DNA of 64,000 bases, from assembly GCA_028551475.1 (NCBI GenBank), contig CM052360.1, positions 13,628,501 through 13,692,500 on the forward strand, given 5' to 3'. The notes beneath the pieces are model-generated. The model made no database searches. It was given only the letters and a program-made list of their open reading frames with translations, and had not been told where the DNA came from. Every line of letters begins with the position of its first letter. Position 1 is the first letter of the stretch. Origin of the DNA: Casuarina equisetifolia. Its lineage: Eukaryota; Streptophyta; Magnoliopsida; Fagales; Casuarinaceae. Both the position numbers and the translations under genes were made by a program. Positions 1 to 10,500 of this stretch are shown here, piece after piece.

Positions 1-535
1 GAGTAGAGTTGTTTTCAAGAGAATAAAAACCCCAAAGTTGTGTGATCAACTTTTGCATCCTTTATCCAATTCTTGCCAGGGATTGGTGGTGGAGCACCTC
101 CTTGACTGGTGGCGTTGCCTTTACGTCTTGGAGCTTGTTGGCATCTATCCTTTTATTTTGATTATTCCTATTTTCGTTTTTTTCTCCCTTCCTCCCTACC
201 AAACACTCACTTTTCCCAAAAAAAACCCAAAACACCAAAGAAACGATTTTTACATATTTTCTAAACCCGAGCTCGCTCAAGCCCACCATAACATTCGCAT
301 CAAGTGGTATCAAAGCCTAGGTTATTCTTATGAGTGAGCTCTCCTCAAGATGTTTAATTCAAGTGGCAATTTTTCGTCGCATTATCATGGCCATTATGCA
401 CCAATTCCACCATGGGAAGTTGGAAACAAACTGTTATCGCTTGAGTTAGGCGAGGTAAAGGAGCAACTTTATGAGGTCGTCAAGAAGTTGCAAGCCTTTT
501 GCCACACCACTATCATCATCTAGCCTCCTCCTCCT
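1..535 (+). mobile_element. LTR end, primer-binding site and leader of a family A LTR element
   Basis: The first 302 bases match the second half of the complete LTR at 29249-30023. They end in GCATCA and are followed at 305-317 by TGGTATCAAAGCC, close to the initiator-tRNA-Met primer-binding site used by many plant LTR elements. An untranslated leader follows to about 535. The window begins inside the LTR, so its start is not visible. The element is broken, and no gag or pol follows. Confidence 0.75.
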
Positions 536-538
536 TTG

Positions 539-626
539 CACCTCCTTGACTGGTGGCGTTGCCTTTACGTCTTGGAGCTTGTTGGCATCTATCCTTTTAT
601 TTTGATTATTCCTATTTTCGTTTTTT
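539..626 (+). repeat. Direct repeat of LTR segment 95-182
   Basis: This 88-base stretch beginning CACCTCCTTGACTGG repeats bases 95-182 nearly letter for letter and ends in a longer T run. It is a second copy of the family A LTR middle, placed just before an LTR in the opposite orientation. The near identity suggests a recent rearrangement rather than two old insertions. Confidence 0.8.
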
Positions 627-1138
627 TTTTTACACAACTTTGGGGTTTCTATTCTCTTGAAAACAACTCTACTTTGCTTACAATTGAAACAATGCTCCCT
701 TTAAATAGGCAGCTAAACCTAATTCTAGAAGGATCCTGGTAAATCAGGAATCCTTAAAACCTAATTCTAGAAGGATCCTGATAAATCAAGAATCCTTATA
801 ATTAAGGAAATTTTAACAAATCTAGATTCTGACAAATAAGGAATCCTAAACAAATCAGAAATCTGACAAGTATGAAAACCTAGATAAATCAGGAACCTAG
901 ACAATTATGGAAAACCAAACAAAAGAAAATATTCTCAAACAATAAATTAAACCTAGGAAATTAAGGACTCAACAATTATTTAGGAAACCCCTCATATTAA
1001 AGGCTGCAGAGATGCTATAGAATATTCTTGGGCTGCTTCTTCAACCTTGGCCTTCTTGGACCCATTGGATTATGTTGTGAACTCTTAATTCTTTGATATT
1101 GGAACTCGTAATATTGGGCCTTAAGTGCATCCGCATCA
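627..1138 (-). mobile_element. Inverted family A LTR fragment
   Basis: Read on the minus strand, this begins TGATGCGGATGCACTTAAGG at 1138, like the start of the LTR at 29249. It runs through the TATTTAAAGGGAG-like promoter region to the stretch also seen at 1-45 in the opposite orientation. With the left fragment it forms an inverted pair. It is an incomplete fossil LTR. Confidence 0.75.
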
Positions 1139-1224
1139 CTACTCCTTTAAACGATTTCTTGAAATTCTATGCTTCTATCTAACGATTCCTTTACTCTTTT
1201 AAATTGAGTTGAATTGAAATAATT

Positions 1225-1385
1225 TGAGAGTTTGATATACATGACATAACAAACTCACCATAATGGCCTAAATTGATCTAGAATTAGTCCTAGCCTCTAC
1301 TTGATTACGAAACAGGTTGAGAACAACCAAACCATGAAGCTTCCTAACGACTCTGTCCGGCAATTATCGGATAACTCATTAGAGG
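1225..1385 (-). pseudogene. PIRL-like gene fragment (end of exon 1 and start of intron 1)
   Basis: Bases 1261-1355 align by eye over about 95 bases, at roughly 75 percent identity, with 15099-15194. That interval is the exon 1/intron 1 junction of the intact PIRL locus in this window. On the minus strand the frame reads an LRR-like stretch (VVLNLFRNQVE against [11 protein letters not shown]), and the former donor site is altered. Nothing of the other exons is seen nearby. I infer a decayed duplicate of the PIRL gene rather than a working gene, because similarity crosses from coding into intron sequence. Confidence 0.6.
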
Positions 1386-1971
1386 TCTTGGCCCTGTTAT
1401 TTGATTTTTGTTATTAATCGTGGGAATATTTGTTCACCTGCCCCAATAACACTGTATTTTTTGAAATTTCAGTCATTTCTATCAGTTAATTCGATTGATA
1501 TTCTGATTATAAGTTCCTCATTCAAGGGATTAAAGAGAAGTAGTATCATTTAAGAAAGTCCATGGTTGAAGAGTGAAGTAAGGCACAGTTCTAGAAAATT
1601 AATGAAAAGTAATCATAATATATTTCGAATAATCCCTACTTAGGTTTAGTGGTACAGCAATTGGTAAGAAGTAAGGTCTATACTTCTTGCTATTTCCTGT
1701 CCTCGTACTGAAAGGCCAGACAGATGTCCAGGACTCCAACTCAAAGTTGTCCTGTGCTGCACACATACTTCTCACCCAAACGTTTGAAGAGAACAATGGA
1801 AAGTTTATGGTACATTCTATGTGTAAGTCTACACAAGCAGTAATAGAGCCTAGGAAAGCAGTAATAGAAACATGAATACCACTTGACTGACAAGTTATTC
1901 AAACCCAAGAGCTAACTTTTATTGGGCATAATAAATTCATACTTAAAAGGTGATCACATGAACTGTCTAGA
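1386..1971. other. Intergenic / 3' flank of the dioxygenase gene
   Basis: No gene is seen. The right part probably holds the 3' untranslated region and polyadenylation signals of the minus-strand dioxygenase, which ends at 1972. Short open frames here lack codon bias and domains. Confidence 0.4.
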
Positions 1972-4424
1972 TCACACAATATTAATTATGCGACTCTCAC
2001 TGTTGTAATATAAACAAGCAAGGCTAGTTGTTTCGTATTTTGCCAACTGGAAAAATTCCTTTACCATTCGTCTTGTTCCTTCTTGCCTCCGGAATTCTTC
2101 AAGAAACTCTGCATAACGATAATTACGATAAATTGGAGGATCTTCCTCACCAATTAAATCCTCTATTGGACCAATAACAGCCTCCATTGCCGGAGCGCAA
2201 AACAGTGCCAGTGATAATCGTGGCTGAGTTGTGTGGGTTACAGCCCTGTGGTGCACGCTCTTAAACCTTCCATTGCTCAAGACCTATATGGGAATGACAA
2301 AAATCAGTAGTATTTGCGGCCGATAAGGTCTATATAAAAAGACACACAGTTGTACCCTACGAAACAGAATTGTTAAAATTGCTTTAACAATCAATCCCAG
2401 TTACCCTTTGATACATGAGCTTTCTAAGTCCATTGCATCTCGGCAAGCTCTATAAACTACTGAGTCAGCCATGATCCTGTTTTTTGCCTTTCGGGTAAAG
2501 CATTTTGTTTTATTAGCCTAAGGTCCTGTCCTTTTTCCTCATGTTTATGGTTTCATGTTGTTTCGTCTATGGACATTTTTGTTTCAGACCTCCCCAGGAG
2601 AACGACGTTGGGTAGGCCGCATAGACGACACCTAGTTGAGCATGCTTGGCATAATGGACAAAAAATTGATATCCAGAATTATCAAATTTATTTAATGGAT
2701 CTCGTTTATATGTTTCTTAGGACTGTCTCAATTTTTCAGGTTACTCGCTGTTGGTCAAGGTTTGGATATGGCTCCAGTTTAATTAAACATTAACACAATA
2801 TAGCCTTGTAGTTAACTACGAATAGAAAATCTCCTTATATAATATGATAATCTAAGGGACTAAAGCAACTCCAACTACGATCGAAGACACTATCACCCTT
2901 AGTTTCCTTGCCAACATCAAGCATTGTCAAATTCATGAAATATATACTTTTCTTTCTCGAATAAGAGGTTTTGTTATTTGCATGTTAGCATAAATCATCT
3001 TCATTCACCACTCTAATAGAGGGCTTTAAATTATAATCTTATTTTATATATGAGTGGTCTACGGACTGTGGAAATAGTCTATGTACTTTTCTTTTTATAC
3101 TAATTAATGGTCGTAGATTCAAGTTATCCTATAGATGCTGCAACCGTGCCAGTTCGAAATGCAAACCACAGTAATTTGCAATCACGTACACACATTCTTA
3201 TGTAAAAAGAAAAAGAAAAAGAAAAATGACAGATACATGGACAAAACTTCGATCAATGACGTAGAATGGATATATAATACGAAGTAATGAATCAATTTTT
3301 GTACAAAAAGAATAAATTAATATTAAAATATTGTTTAGATTGTTAATCTTAATTTAAACCTTTGAACTCGGTCAAAATATGTAACGAATCGTTTGTCCGT
3401 AATTTACCTTTTTCTCTCTTAATATTTTATGCAAGAAATTTTAAGAGTTTGACTTCTGGAGAGGAAATAAAAAAAATTAGTAATCCAGTTATGATTATAC
3501 TTTTTTCTGTAGAGGAGCAAGGACCGTTACCTGAATCTGATCACCCAGATTGATGACAAACGCGTTTGGAACCGGGTCAACGGCAACCCATTTCCCATCT
3601 TTGATTACTTGGAGGCCAGTCACTCCTGCTTGCCGGAGCACAGTTAGGACCCCTAGATCAGTATGAGCAGCCAGTCCCAAGGTCAGCTCAGGATCCGGAC
3701 ATGGTGGATAAGAATTGGCTTGTGCATTCCTCGTGGGCGTGTTGCCCAGCCTTCTTTGCAGGCCATCTTTCTCCAGCCCAAGCGCTTGGGAAATTAAGCT
3801 TAAAAGCCTATTCATCAAGGCACCGATCTCCTTTGCATACTCAGCAAAAGCTCGACTGTAGCAGCAAAAACTCAAATATAGGAGACGTCGAACCAAGAGT
3901 TTGGCTAAGAGAAGATTGTGTCAAGCAGCAATAGTCAAGAGGAAATACCGGTAATTGGGTGGAGTTTTTGGCAAGAAATGAGTGAAATCGTCTTCTGGAT
4001 GCCAAGGATGAAAGAAGGATTCACTCCACATCCTGACTTTCTCTTGGCCTTCAACCTTGAGGAAATAGTTGAAAAGTTTTACTCGCTTGCTTAAGTCTTC
4101 GGTGAAAAACTCTGCTTTTTCTTCGGGAGGCAGTTCGAAGAATTCGGTGACGGCAGTCATGACATTGTCACATAGCTCTTCAGGGACCCCGTGGTTGATG
4201 ACCTGAAAGAACCCGAATTCCTCGCAGGCTAGTGATATTTTCTGAACTGGCGCCGATAGGCCCTGACCATCGTTATCGCCATGATCATTCAAGTCAATGA
4301 CAGGAATAGATGACAAGGGGGATACCTGTGCAAGTTGTGGCCTTTTGTCCTCTGGAAGGATGAAATTCGGGGTAAGTGTAAGAGGTCTAGTGACAGGATC
4401 CACTTGAGAAGATTTCATCTCCAT
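1972..4424 (-). CDS. 2-oxoglutarate/Fe(II)-dependent dioxygenase (plant DOXC type), 3 exons
   Basis: Exons on the minus strand are 3949-4424, 3531-3855 and 1972-2283, all with GT donors and AG acceptors and with phases that match. They give 370 residues against a family norm of about 340-370. The start is the ATG at 4424; the open frame runs further upstream without another ATG. The N-terminal domain has IPVIDL and the GFFQVINHGVP signature. The jelly-roll core has YPPCP (from about residue 208), the iron ligands H223 and D225 in HTD, H279 in VHHRAV, and the oxoglutarate-binding R289-x-S291 in RLS, so all catalytic residues are present. The family hydroxylates or desaturates small molecules such as flavonoids, coumarins, alkaloids or hormones in the cytosol. 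The sequence resembles the At3g19000, DMR6 and hyoscyamine-hydroxylase-like groups, but the substrate cannot be told. About 20 residues follow the usual FFQLAK end. Intron 2 is 1247 bases. Confidence 0.9.
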
Positions 4425-4819
4425 GAAGAGTTTTTGAGAAGATCTTGATGATTCAGCAGAGGTGATAGATCCCAATAGAGACGAGTGATGAAAGTCGGCC
4501 CTCAATTTCTATTGATAATCAATACAATAGTTCGTGATCAGCCATACGATGCCTTTATCTTTACCTTGTTGGAGCATGTTTCTCGAAACTTATTACTACT
4601 TGTCGGTGAGATTCTATTGGACGTGGCTTCGTATTTCAACACCTCCATTACAGGCTTTGTGCTGAACTTTCGTGGCATAAACGTCACAACAAACGTATTA
4701 CTGGTTGACAGTCTTTTAAAGGTCCATAATCAAAGTAGGAAAGTATTCCACATATTTATATGCGAAATTGTATATAAATGGTGAACTTAATAGAATCAAA
4801 ACAACCTTGAGTCTCAGGA
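4425..4819. promoter_or_regulatory. Probable upstream region of the dioxygenase gene
   Basis: This is the flank immediately 5' of the minus-strand dioxygenase start. It should hold its 5' untranslated region and core promoter, but I cannot fix a transcription start or a specific site. A plus-strand open frame at 4485-4784 shows no domain. Confidence 0.35.
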
Positions 4820-4912
4820 GTGCTAGCTAATGACAAATTATTGTATTAAGTTTTGTGCTAGCTAATGACAAATTATTGTATTAAGTTTTGTGCTAGCTAA
4901 TGACAAATTATT
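4820..4912. repeat. 35-base tandem repeat, about 2.7 copies
   Basis: Units begin at 4820, 4855 and 4890 with GTGCTAGCTAATGACAAATT. The first two units are identical and the third stops after about 23 bases. The repeat lies roughly 400 bases upstream of the dioxygenase start. Confidence 0.95.
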
Positions 4913-5128
4913 CTAAAATGTTAAGAAACAATTTACAGTTTCAAAGATCATTAAAAGTTAGAACGGGTCCAATTTGTTCTTTTAGATAATGGTTAAAAGA
5001 TGAAGATACACATAATGAAGATACAAATTAAGATATTAATAATTTTGAATACGTATTCATGATGCTTTTAAGATGCCTCATTTCTATGATCACGGAGAAA
5101 CGCCTCTCCTTCTTTTCTTCTTCTTCTT

Positions 5129-5159
<31 letters not shown>

Positions 5160-5389
5160 AGTAAGGGACGGTACCCTAGATTTGTATTAAGTAATGTTTT
5201 GATTTATAAAAATTGGCTATGATTTAACCTTAATGGATCAAACTAGCAACTAGTTAGGTATACCTAACCTTAATTAGGTAGACCTAACCCTAACCGTAAT
5301 TAGATATACCTGTAGGTCAAATTTGCAATCTCTACAAGTCAAATTTGATTGGAAATACATAAAGGGTCAATCCTTGTGGGCTTCTCTAA
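4913..5389. repeat. Non-coding stretch with pyrimidine and TA microsatellites
   Basis: A TTC-rich run (about 5111-5130) passes into a TA run (about 5131-5159). At 5253-5268 there is a perfect 16-base palindrome, GTTAGGTATACCTAAC, next to a short CCTAACCCTAACC stretch. No gene is seen. Confidence 0.8.
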
Positions 5390-5840
5390 TGAGGAAGGAA
5401 TATGGTCACCGTAATAATATCAATTAAAGAGGAGTGAGAAAGATAGATTCTCATTGTTGGAAAATGATAGACTAAATGGATTATGAGGGAAGCTAATGGC
5501 TCTTTGGAATGACAAATGGCTTAAGGATCCATTTTGATACAACCTATGCCGTTCTTCTAAGATATTAGAACAAGAAGCCTTGTAGATACATTATTCGTCA
5601 TGGAGGAGCGCTCCATGGAGCAGAAGATGATGGCATAACAAATCAATCACCCTTGGTCAAGGAGTTGATAGGTTAGTATGGGATCCAAACTTCTTTGGTT
5701 TGCTTTCGGCATCTAGCGTCTGACAGAAGAATAAGAAAATCAAAGTCGACTTCGGTGAAACTCATATGGAACAAAACCATCCCACCCAACATAAGGCTAT
5801 TTATGCGGAAAGTCATTCATAATGGTATCATGATGGAATG
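5390..5840 (+). mobile_element. LINE fragment: end of reverse transcriptase, start of zf-RVT
   Basis: Plus-strand frames read LWNDKWLKDP, then IWNKTIPPNIRLFMRKVIHN. These are the end of a plant LINE (L1-type) reverse transcriptase and the beginning of the zf-RVT region. Stops and frame changes interrupt the frames, and neither the 5' part nor a poly(A) tail is seen. It overlaps in content with the minus-strand copy at 5930-6850; both carry CATTGTTGGAAAATG. Confidence 0.6.
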
Positions 5841-5929
5841 CAATATGTAAAGAAGAGAGATACAAATGGTGTCAAAATGCAAATGATGCATACATGGACA
5901 TAGAGAAATGATCTAGCATCTTTTCATAC

Positions 5930-6850
5930 ATAGCAAGTTGGCATAAGCATTATTTCTAGCTCCCACGTTTGCTGCAAACGCTATCAAAATATTGCCATTA
6001 TTGTCTCAAAGAAAACCACCATTAACACTATTACCATCAATGCACAAACCATTAGTATTAAGCTTTAAAACATAAGCAAGGGTGCCATTTAACCTAAACA
6101 TCTCTCCAAATATTAGCAAGGATGAGGATAGCTTGAGTTTCCACTTTGAACAAGATGGAGAAGCAACAACCAATTTGTGATCTTTCTTAGAGACATAATA
6201 GTACCATTGAAAAGAGTAAATTACAAGCTAACCATATTCCCCATGGTATATGACGCCCCCAGAGGTAGTAATAATTGAATCCCTTTGGGTGAGTCAAATT
6301 AGCTTATGTGGACCAAGAGGTTAGAAGAAAGGCTATAGAAAAAAAATTGAATTTGAACCATAGAATATTCCTATGTTTCCTTTATAAGAATTGTGCCACA
6401 TCACTATGCATAAATAGATGTTCTATCATTTTTGTTTGTGCATGAACACAATAGTGATATTTGTCCCACATGACTTTATTCCTTCTCACTCTTCTATTAT
6501 TATTCGTTAGGGAGGGAAAAAATTCACCTATTGAATTAGGATCACAAACTAGCCAATCCAATCCTTGTGTAAAAGAGATCTTTTGAATATCTTCTTATTG
6601 TAATAGAGTTAAGCGTTCATATATGAAGGCCAGATTTTGCATTGTTCTTTCATTGTTATATCTAGATTTGGGCAGGAAGGATGCCATAGTGGCCAAATCA
6701 ACCAATTGTTTATCCAAAACTAGTTACTTTCCTCTTGAATGATCCATTTACTATGAATTGACGTGTAATGCATAAATGGATTTAACATTTTCCAACAATG
6801 AGAATGTGTTTTCTTGTTTTCTTCAATTCTCTTTGCATAGCATCAATAGG
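5930..6850 (-). mobile_element. LINE fragment: RT end, zf-RVT and RNase H-like part
   Basis: Read on the minus strand from about 6850, the order is a reverse transcriptase end (FWINNWL), a zf-RVT cysteine-histidine stretch (CHYCVHAQTKMIEHLF) and an RNase H-like start (LKLNTNGLCIDGNSVNGGF) down to about 5930. This is the domain order of plant L1-type LINEs and LINE-derived RVT genes. Several in-frame stops and shifts make it a pseudogene. It lies tail to tail with the plus-strand fragment at 5390-5840. Confidence 0.65.
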
Positions 6851-7149
6851 ATTACCACGCTTTGTGCTTACGAAGGAGGTCCACAAAGACTATCCATTTA
6901 GATTATTCAAGGCAAATTATATTTGAAGTGATTGCATGACTCCTTCCAAATTCCTTTCATAGATGTCTAATCTATGAATGAAAAGTTTCTTTTGAAAAAT
7001 AATTATGAAATTATGTTAGAAAAGTGGTTAGTTATTAAAAGAGGTGTGATTTACATGTAAGGAATTGAAATGTTAATGATGGAAACATGCAGCTTAACCA
7101 TTTTCAATACTAAGATTCTAGTATAATTTACATAATCTTTGACATTTCT
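6851..7149. other. Unassigned non-coding stretch
   Basis: I see no gene, repeat pair or domain here. The region is AT-rich and lies between a LINE fragment and PIRL-intron-like sequence. Confidence 0.3.
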
Positions 7150-7262
7150 TTTATAAAAAACTAGTCCTTTACCTTTTAAAATCCAATTTTTATAGACAAT
7201 TTCAATGTCCATGACACAACAAACTCCAACTTAATGGCTTAAATTGATCCAAATTCTGCACA
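7150..7262 (-). pseudogene. Fragment resembling PIRL intron 1
   Basis: The stretch CAATGTCCATGACACAACAA, followed by AATGGCTTAAATTGATCC, matches by eye the region 15068-15120 in intron 1 of the PIRL gene. It also matches 1240-1285 of the fragment near the window start. No exon sequence is visible beside it, because a family C LTR begins directly at about 7262. It is most simply explained as a second decayed copy of PIRL flanking DNA or as a dispersed repeat shared by all three places. Confidence 0.45.
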
Positions 7263-7953
7263 TTTAGTTGGATTCAAACTAGATATGTTGAATTGGGACA
7301 CTTATGTTCCCCAAATTGTAGAGGTCTATAGAAAGAACAATGTTACGATCATAAATGATTGATCATAACCACGATTTGTATTGAATATTCGTTGTTACAC
7401 TTTCAAATAGATTAGTAACATTTCCCCTATTAAAGGGGTTAGTTACATTTTCACACATTCAAGGTAGTGGAACAAAGATAGAATCGTAATAGTATTCTTA
7501 TTAAATGGTCAAAATCAATGATAACACTTTCTAATAAATAGGGCAATTACATTCCAAGCAAATTCAAATACAAGGCAACATTAAAGGAAATATTTGGTCA
7601 CCATCTAAGTGGACGACCTAACAACAAGGAAATTAAGTAGGCTAAACCCATATTGTACAGCTTAGTCTATTGGCATGTATTATTAGTCCAAAACATGGAT
7701 GTCTAACTAGTACTCACTCAGCCATTTTTCAGCCTATACTACCAGTTCGAAACATTTTCCCCCACCTAACTTAGTGATGACCTCATTGCTAAGAGGTGAT
7801 TGGGGCTAGACTTATTGAGCGTAGTTCATTGGCCCACAATGCTAGTCTAGAAGACCCACTCATACAATATAGTCCATTAGCTTGTATGGTGCATAGAAGT
7901 TCAACTTGTACTTAAACGACATGATCATCAACTCATATTGCTAGTTTGACACA
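7262..7953 (-). mobile_element. 3' LTR of family C element 1
   Basis: On the minus strand the LTR starts TGTGTCAAACTAGC at 7953, just after a purine-rich tract on that strand (7954-7966). It shares blocks with the LTR at 12024-12582, including the CCTAACAACAA stretch and the AATTGGGACACTTATGT stretch. The LTR start plus purine tract recurs at about 7754 and about 8051. It is incomplete compared with the 5' LTRs of the family. Confidence 0.65.
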
Positions 7954-10131
7954 TCCTCCCCCACCTAATTCAACAACACTCACATCACCAAAGGAGTTGG
8001 ACTTGTACTCAAACCACTCGATTCATCTAACTTATACTGCCGATCTACACACCTTCTCACATTTAACCTGATAACACCTTTGCTACCTTCAAATACTTGT
8101 TAATAAGATCAAGAATTGTCATTGTGCTTAGTTCAGCAACACTTATCTCATCGCCGCGTAACACTTTGATGAGATTTTCCAATTTGTCAAAGATCTCCTT
8201 CAAACTCACTCACCTCATTACCATCTAACACTTAAATGAGATGGTTCGATCCATTAAAGATCTCTTTCAAACTCTAGTATTACCCCTACTCTTGGGTAAC
8301 CTATTCCACTTCATTGTAAGGTGTTATCTTGGATGAACTATTCTTTCAAGAGGCTTGATCATCTATCATTAGTTTTGAAGGATCCTTTAACGGCGTACTC
8401 CATCCATCATCTCTCATACCTTTATGGGTAGACTTCAACATATTCATCTTTATAGTAAAGTTTCCATCCATTGTTGTAGTTAGGATTTTTATTCCTAACC
8501 CGAACTCCACCACTTTATTAATTTTCCTTTTTAAGGGTAGTTGCTTTTGCACCTCAAGCAATTTCACATCCTTGTTAAAGAGCTTTTCTTTCTTCAAGAT
8601 CTTTTTTTTTCCCTTTCATACACTTTCTTTTACTTGTATTATAGAAAGCATATTTTATATATGACCTATAGTCTTTGTGGTGATCATAGATGACATATCT
8701 CTTGCAATGTTACATAAATGACTATGTGCAGGATAAATGAAAGCATGGGTTGGACACAAAAAATCTAACTCGAGGATCAGTTTGTAGTCATCCATTGACA
8801 TTATTGTGAGATCTCCATTTCTATTCCATCTCCTAACATGTAGACTTACTCCATGGACAACCCCACGTAATGGCGAAGGGGTGTTGTTCACTGTCTTCAA
8901 CAACCTCAAATCTTTCTTCACCATGAGGCCCAATCTCTTGGCTTCTCTAGGTGTGATAAAATTGTGAGTTACACCTAAATCCAACATAGCTTTTGTATCT
9001 TTACCATTGACTACAAGTTTGATAAACATCAAAGATTTTGCAATTGGTTTAGGATTCTTATCTTCCATTGAATTGAGCAATTGGAGAGCTGCCATATGTC
9101 CATCTCCTTTAAGAGTCTCATATGACATTGGTTTTTGTCCATATAACATGTAAGGAACCTTTTCTAGGACAATCTTTTATGTAATGTGGGCCCTTACAAA
9201 TGAAACAACAAGGATCACCTTATCTCTTGTCACTATCTCAATAGAAGGATGGTTTATTACCTTTATCACCATCACGGTGAAAAGATGGTTTAGTGCCTCC
9301 ATTACAATAAAATGGGAGTCAACTTCTTCCTTTTATTTCTAAACTCTTAATTTAAGAATGTGGATTAAATGAAGATTCATTCTGCATGCGATCTATTAAG
9401 GATTCAACAATTGAGATAGCTTGGCTCAGCTTGGTCACATCTTGCTTCTCAATTTCATCCTCTGCCAACTTTTGAAGGCCACTCACGAAGAAGAACAAGA
9501 GTATCTTCTTAGGCACATCCTTGAGGTACAATGTTGCATTTGTGAATGCTTGCACATACGCTTGTAAAGTGTTGTATGCCTTAAGTCTCATAGCGTCTTA
9601 TGAGCCCTTTGGTCTATATTCTTAGGAAGGAATTGCTTCTTTAGTGCTTTCTTAAATGCCTTATATGTGCTGATCGGGTTTTCCCCATTCTTTGCCTCTT
9701 GGCATCTCCTACATCACCATAATTAGCATTATGAGTGAATAATATGAGGCAGTTTGTACCTTCGCATAATCATTGGTAATGCAAGCCATATCAAAATATT
9801 GCTCCATATGCCATAAGAAGTCTTCCACTTCTGTTGCATCTCATTTCCCATCGTAACTTGTCGGCTTAGGGATATCTCCATGAGGGACAATAGCAAAAGA
9901 AAGCTTCTCTTAGAGTTGTTCCATGACTCCTTTTAGCCCTTGGAATTGCTCAACAACCTACTCCTTAGTGTAAGCTTGGTAATTGAGTACTAAGTCTTTC
10001 CTCTACGAATACCATCATTTCAGCTTGCATCTTCTTTCTCTTTGCTTAAGGTTGGTGTTGGGACTCTCTAGCACCTTCATATGTCTTTTCAAAAACTTAG
10101 CATGCCTTAAGAGTTAGGCTCTGATACCACT
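7954..10131 (-). mobile_element. Interior of family C element 1 (Ty3/Gypsy-like gag-protease)
   Basis: The minus strand carries a tRNA-iMet-type primer-binding site (TGGTATCAGAGCC, plus 10117-10129), a gag part at 9352-9591 (retrotransposon gag helices), and a retropepsin-like part at 8655-9149 with the HNFITPREAKRLGL block usual in Ty3/Gypsy proteases. No reverse transcriptase or integrase is recognisable, so it is a broken or non-autonomous copy with several breaks. It shares sequence with element 2 (10500-12023), about a kilobase away. Confidence 0.7.
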
Positions 10132-10500
10132 TGTAATGGACTTGGAAAAATCCTTCTAGCACTCAGGTCTCAACTCGAAATTGAGTTAGTCGCAAACTAG
10201 GATCACATTGAGGACTAGCTTTGAAAAAGTAAAGAGAGTTGTAGAACGAAGAAAGTATTAAGAATAAGAAGATTTTGAGTGAATTATGTAAGGAAAGGAG
10301 ATGTAAGACTCTTTTTATATAGGTGTTAGCCTTCTCGTAAGAGTTTAATATAGTATTGGTTACACATTTAGAGCAATAGCAATAAATGTGTCGACATTAC
10401 TTACATTCAAACTAGATACATTAAATTGGGACACTTGTGTTTTCTAAATTGTAGAGGTATACATAAAGACCAACATATACTTATTCTATTTCAATATAGC
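10132..10500 (-). mobile_element. Partial LTR between the two family C elements
   Basis: It ends on the minus strand in CCATTACA directly before the primer-binding site at 10117-10129. It shares the TTCAAACTAGATAC to GGGACACTTG block with the LTR at 7262. It passes near 10500 into the interior of the second element, so the two elements share a joint LTR region, as in recombined tandem copies. Confidence 0.6.

Noticed and set aside
38-742. Four open frames of 63-99 codons on both strands
   Set aside because: They read through LTR and leader sequence, and the same peptide recurs because the LTR segment is repeated.
2569-2793. Plus-strand 74-codon frame in dioxygenase intron 2
   Set aside because: It has no domain, lies within a well-bounded intron and has no supporting neighbours.
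3701-3934. Plus-strand open frame of 77 codons
   Set aside because: It is antisense to the dioxygenase exon with the HTD motif and is explained by that exon's composition.
5390-6850. Twin-primed LINE with 5' inversion
   Set aside because: The inverted part lies beyond the 3' side of the other part and overlaps it in content, which twin priming does not produce.
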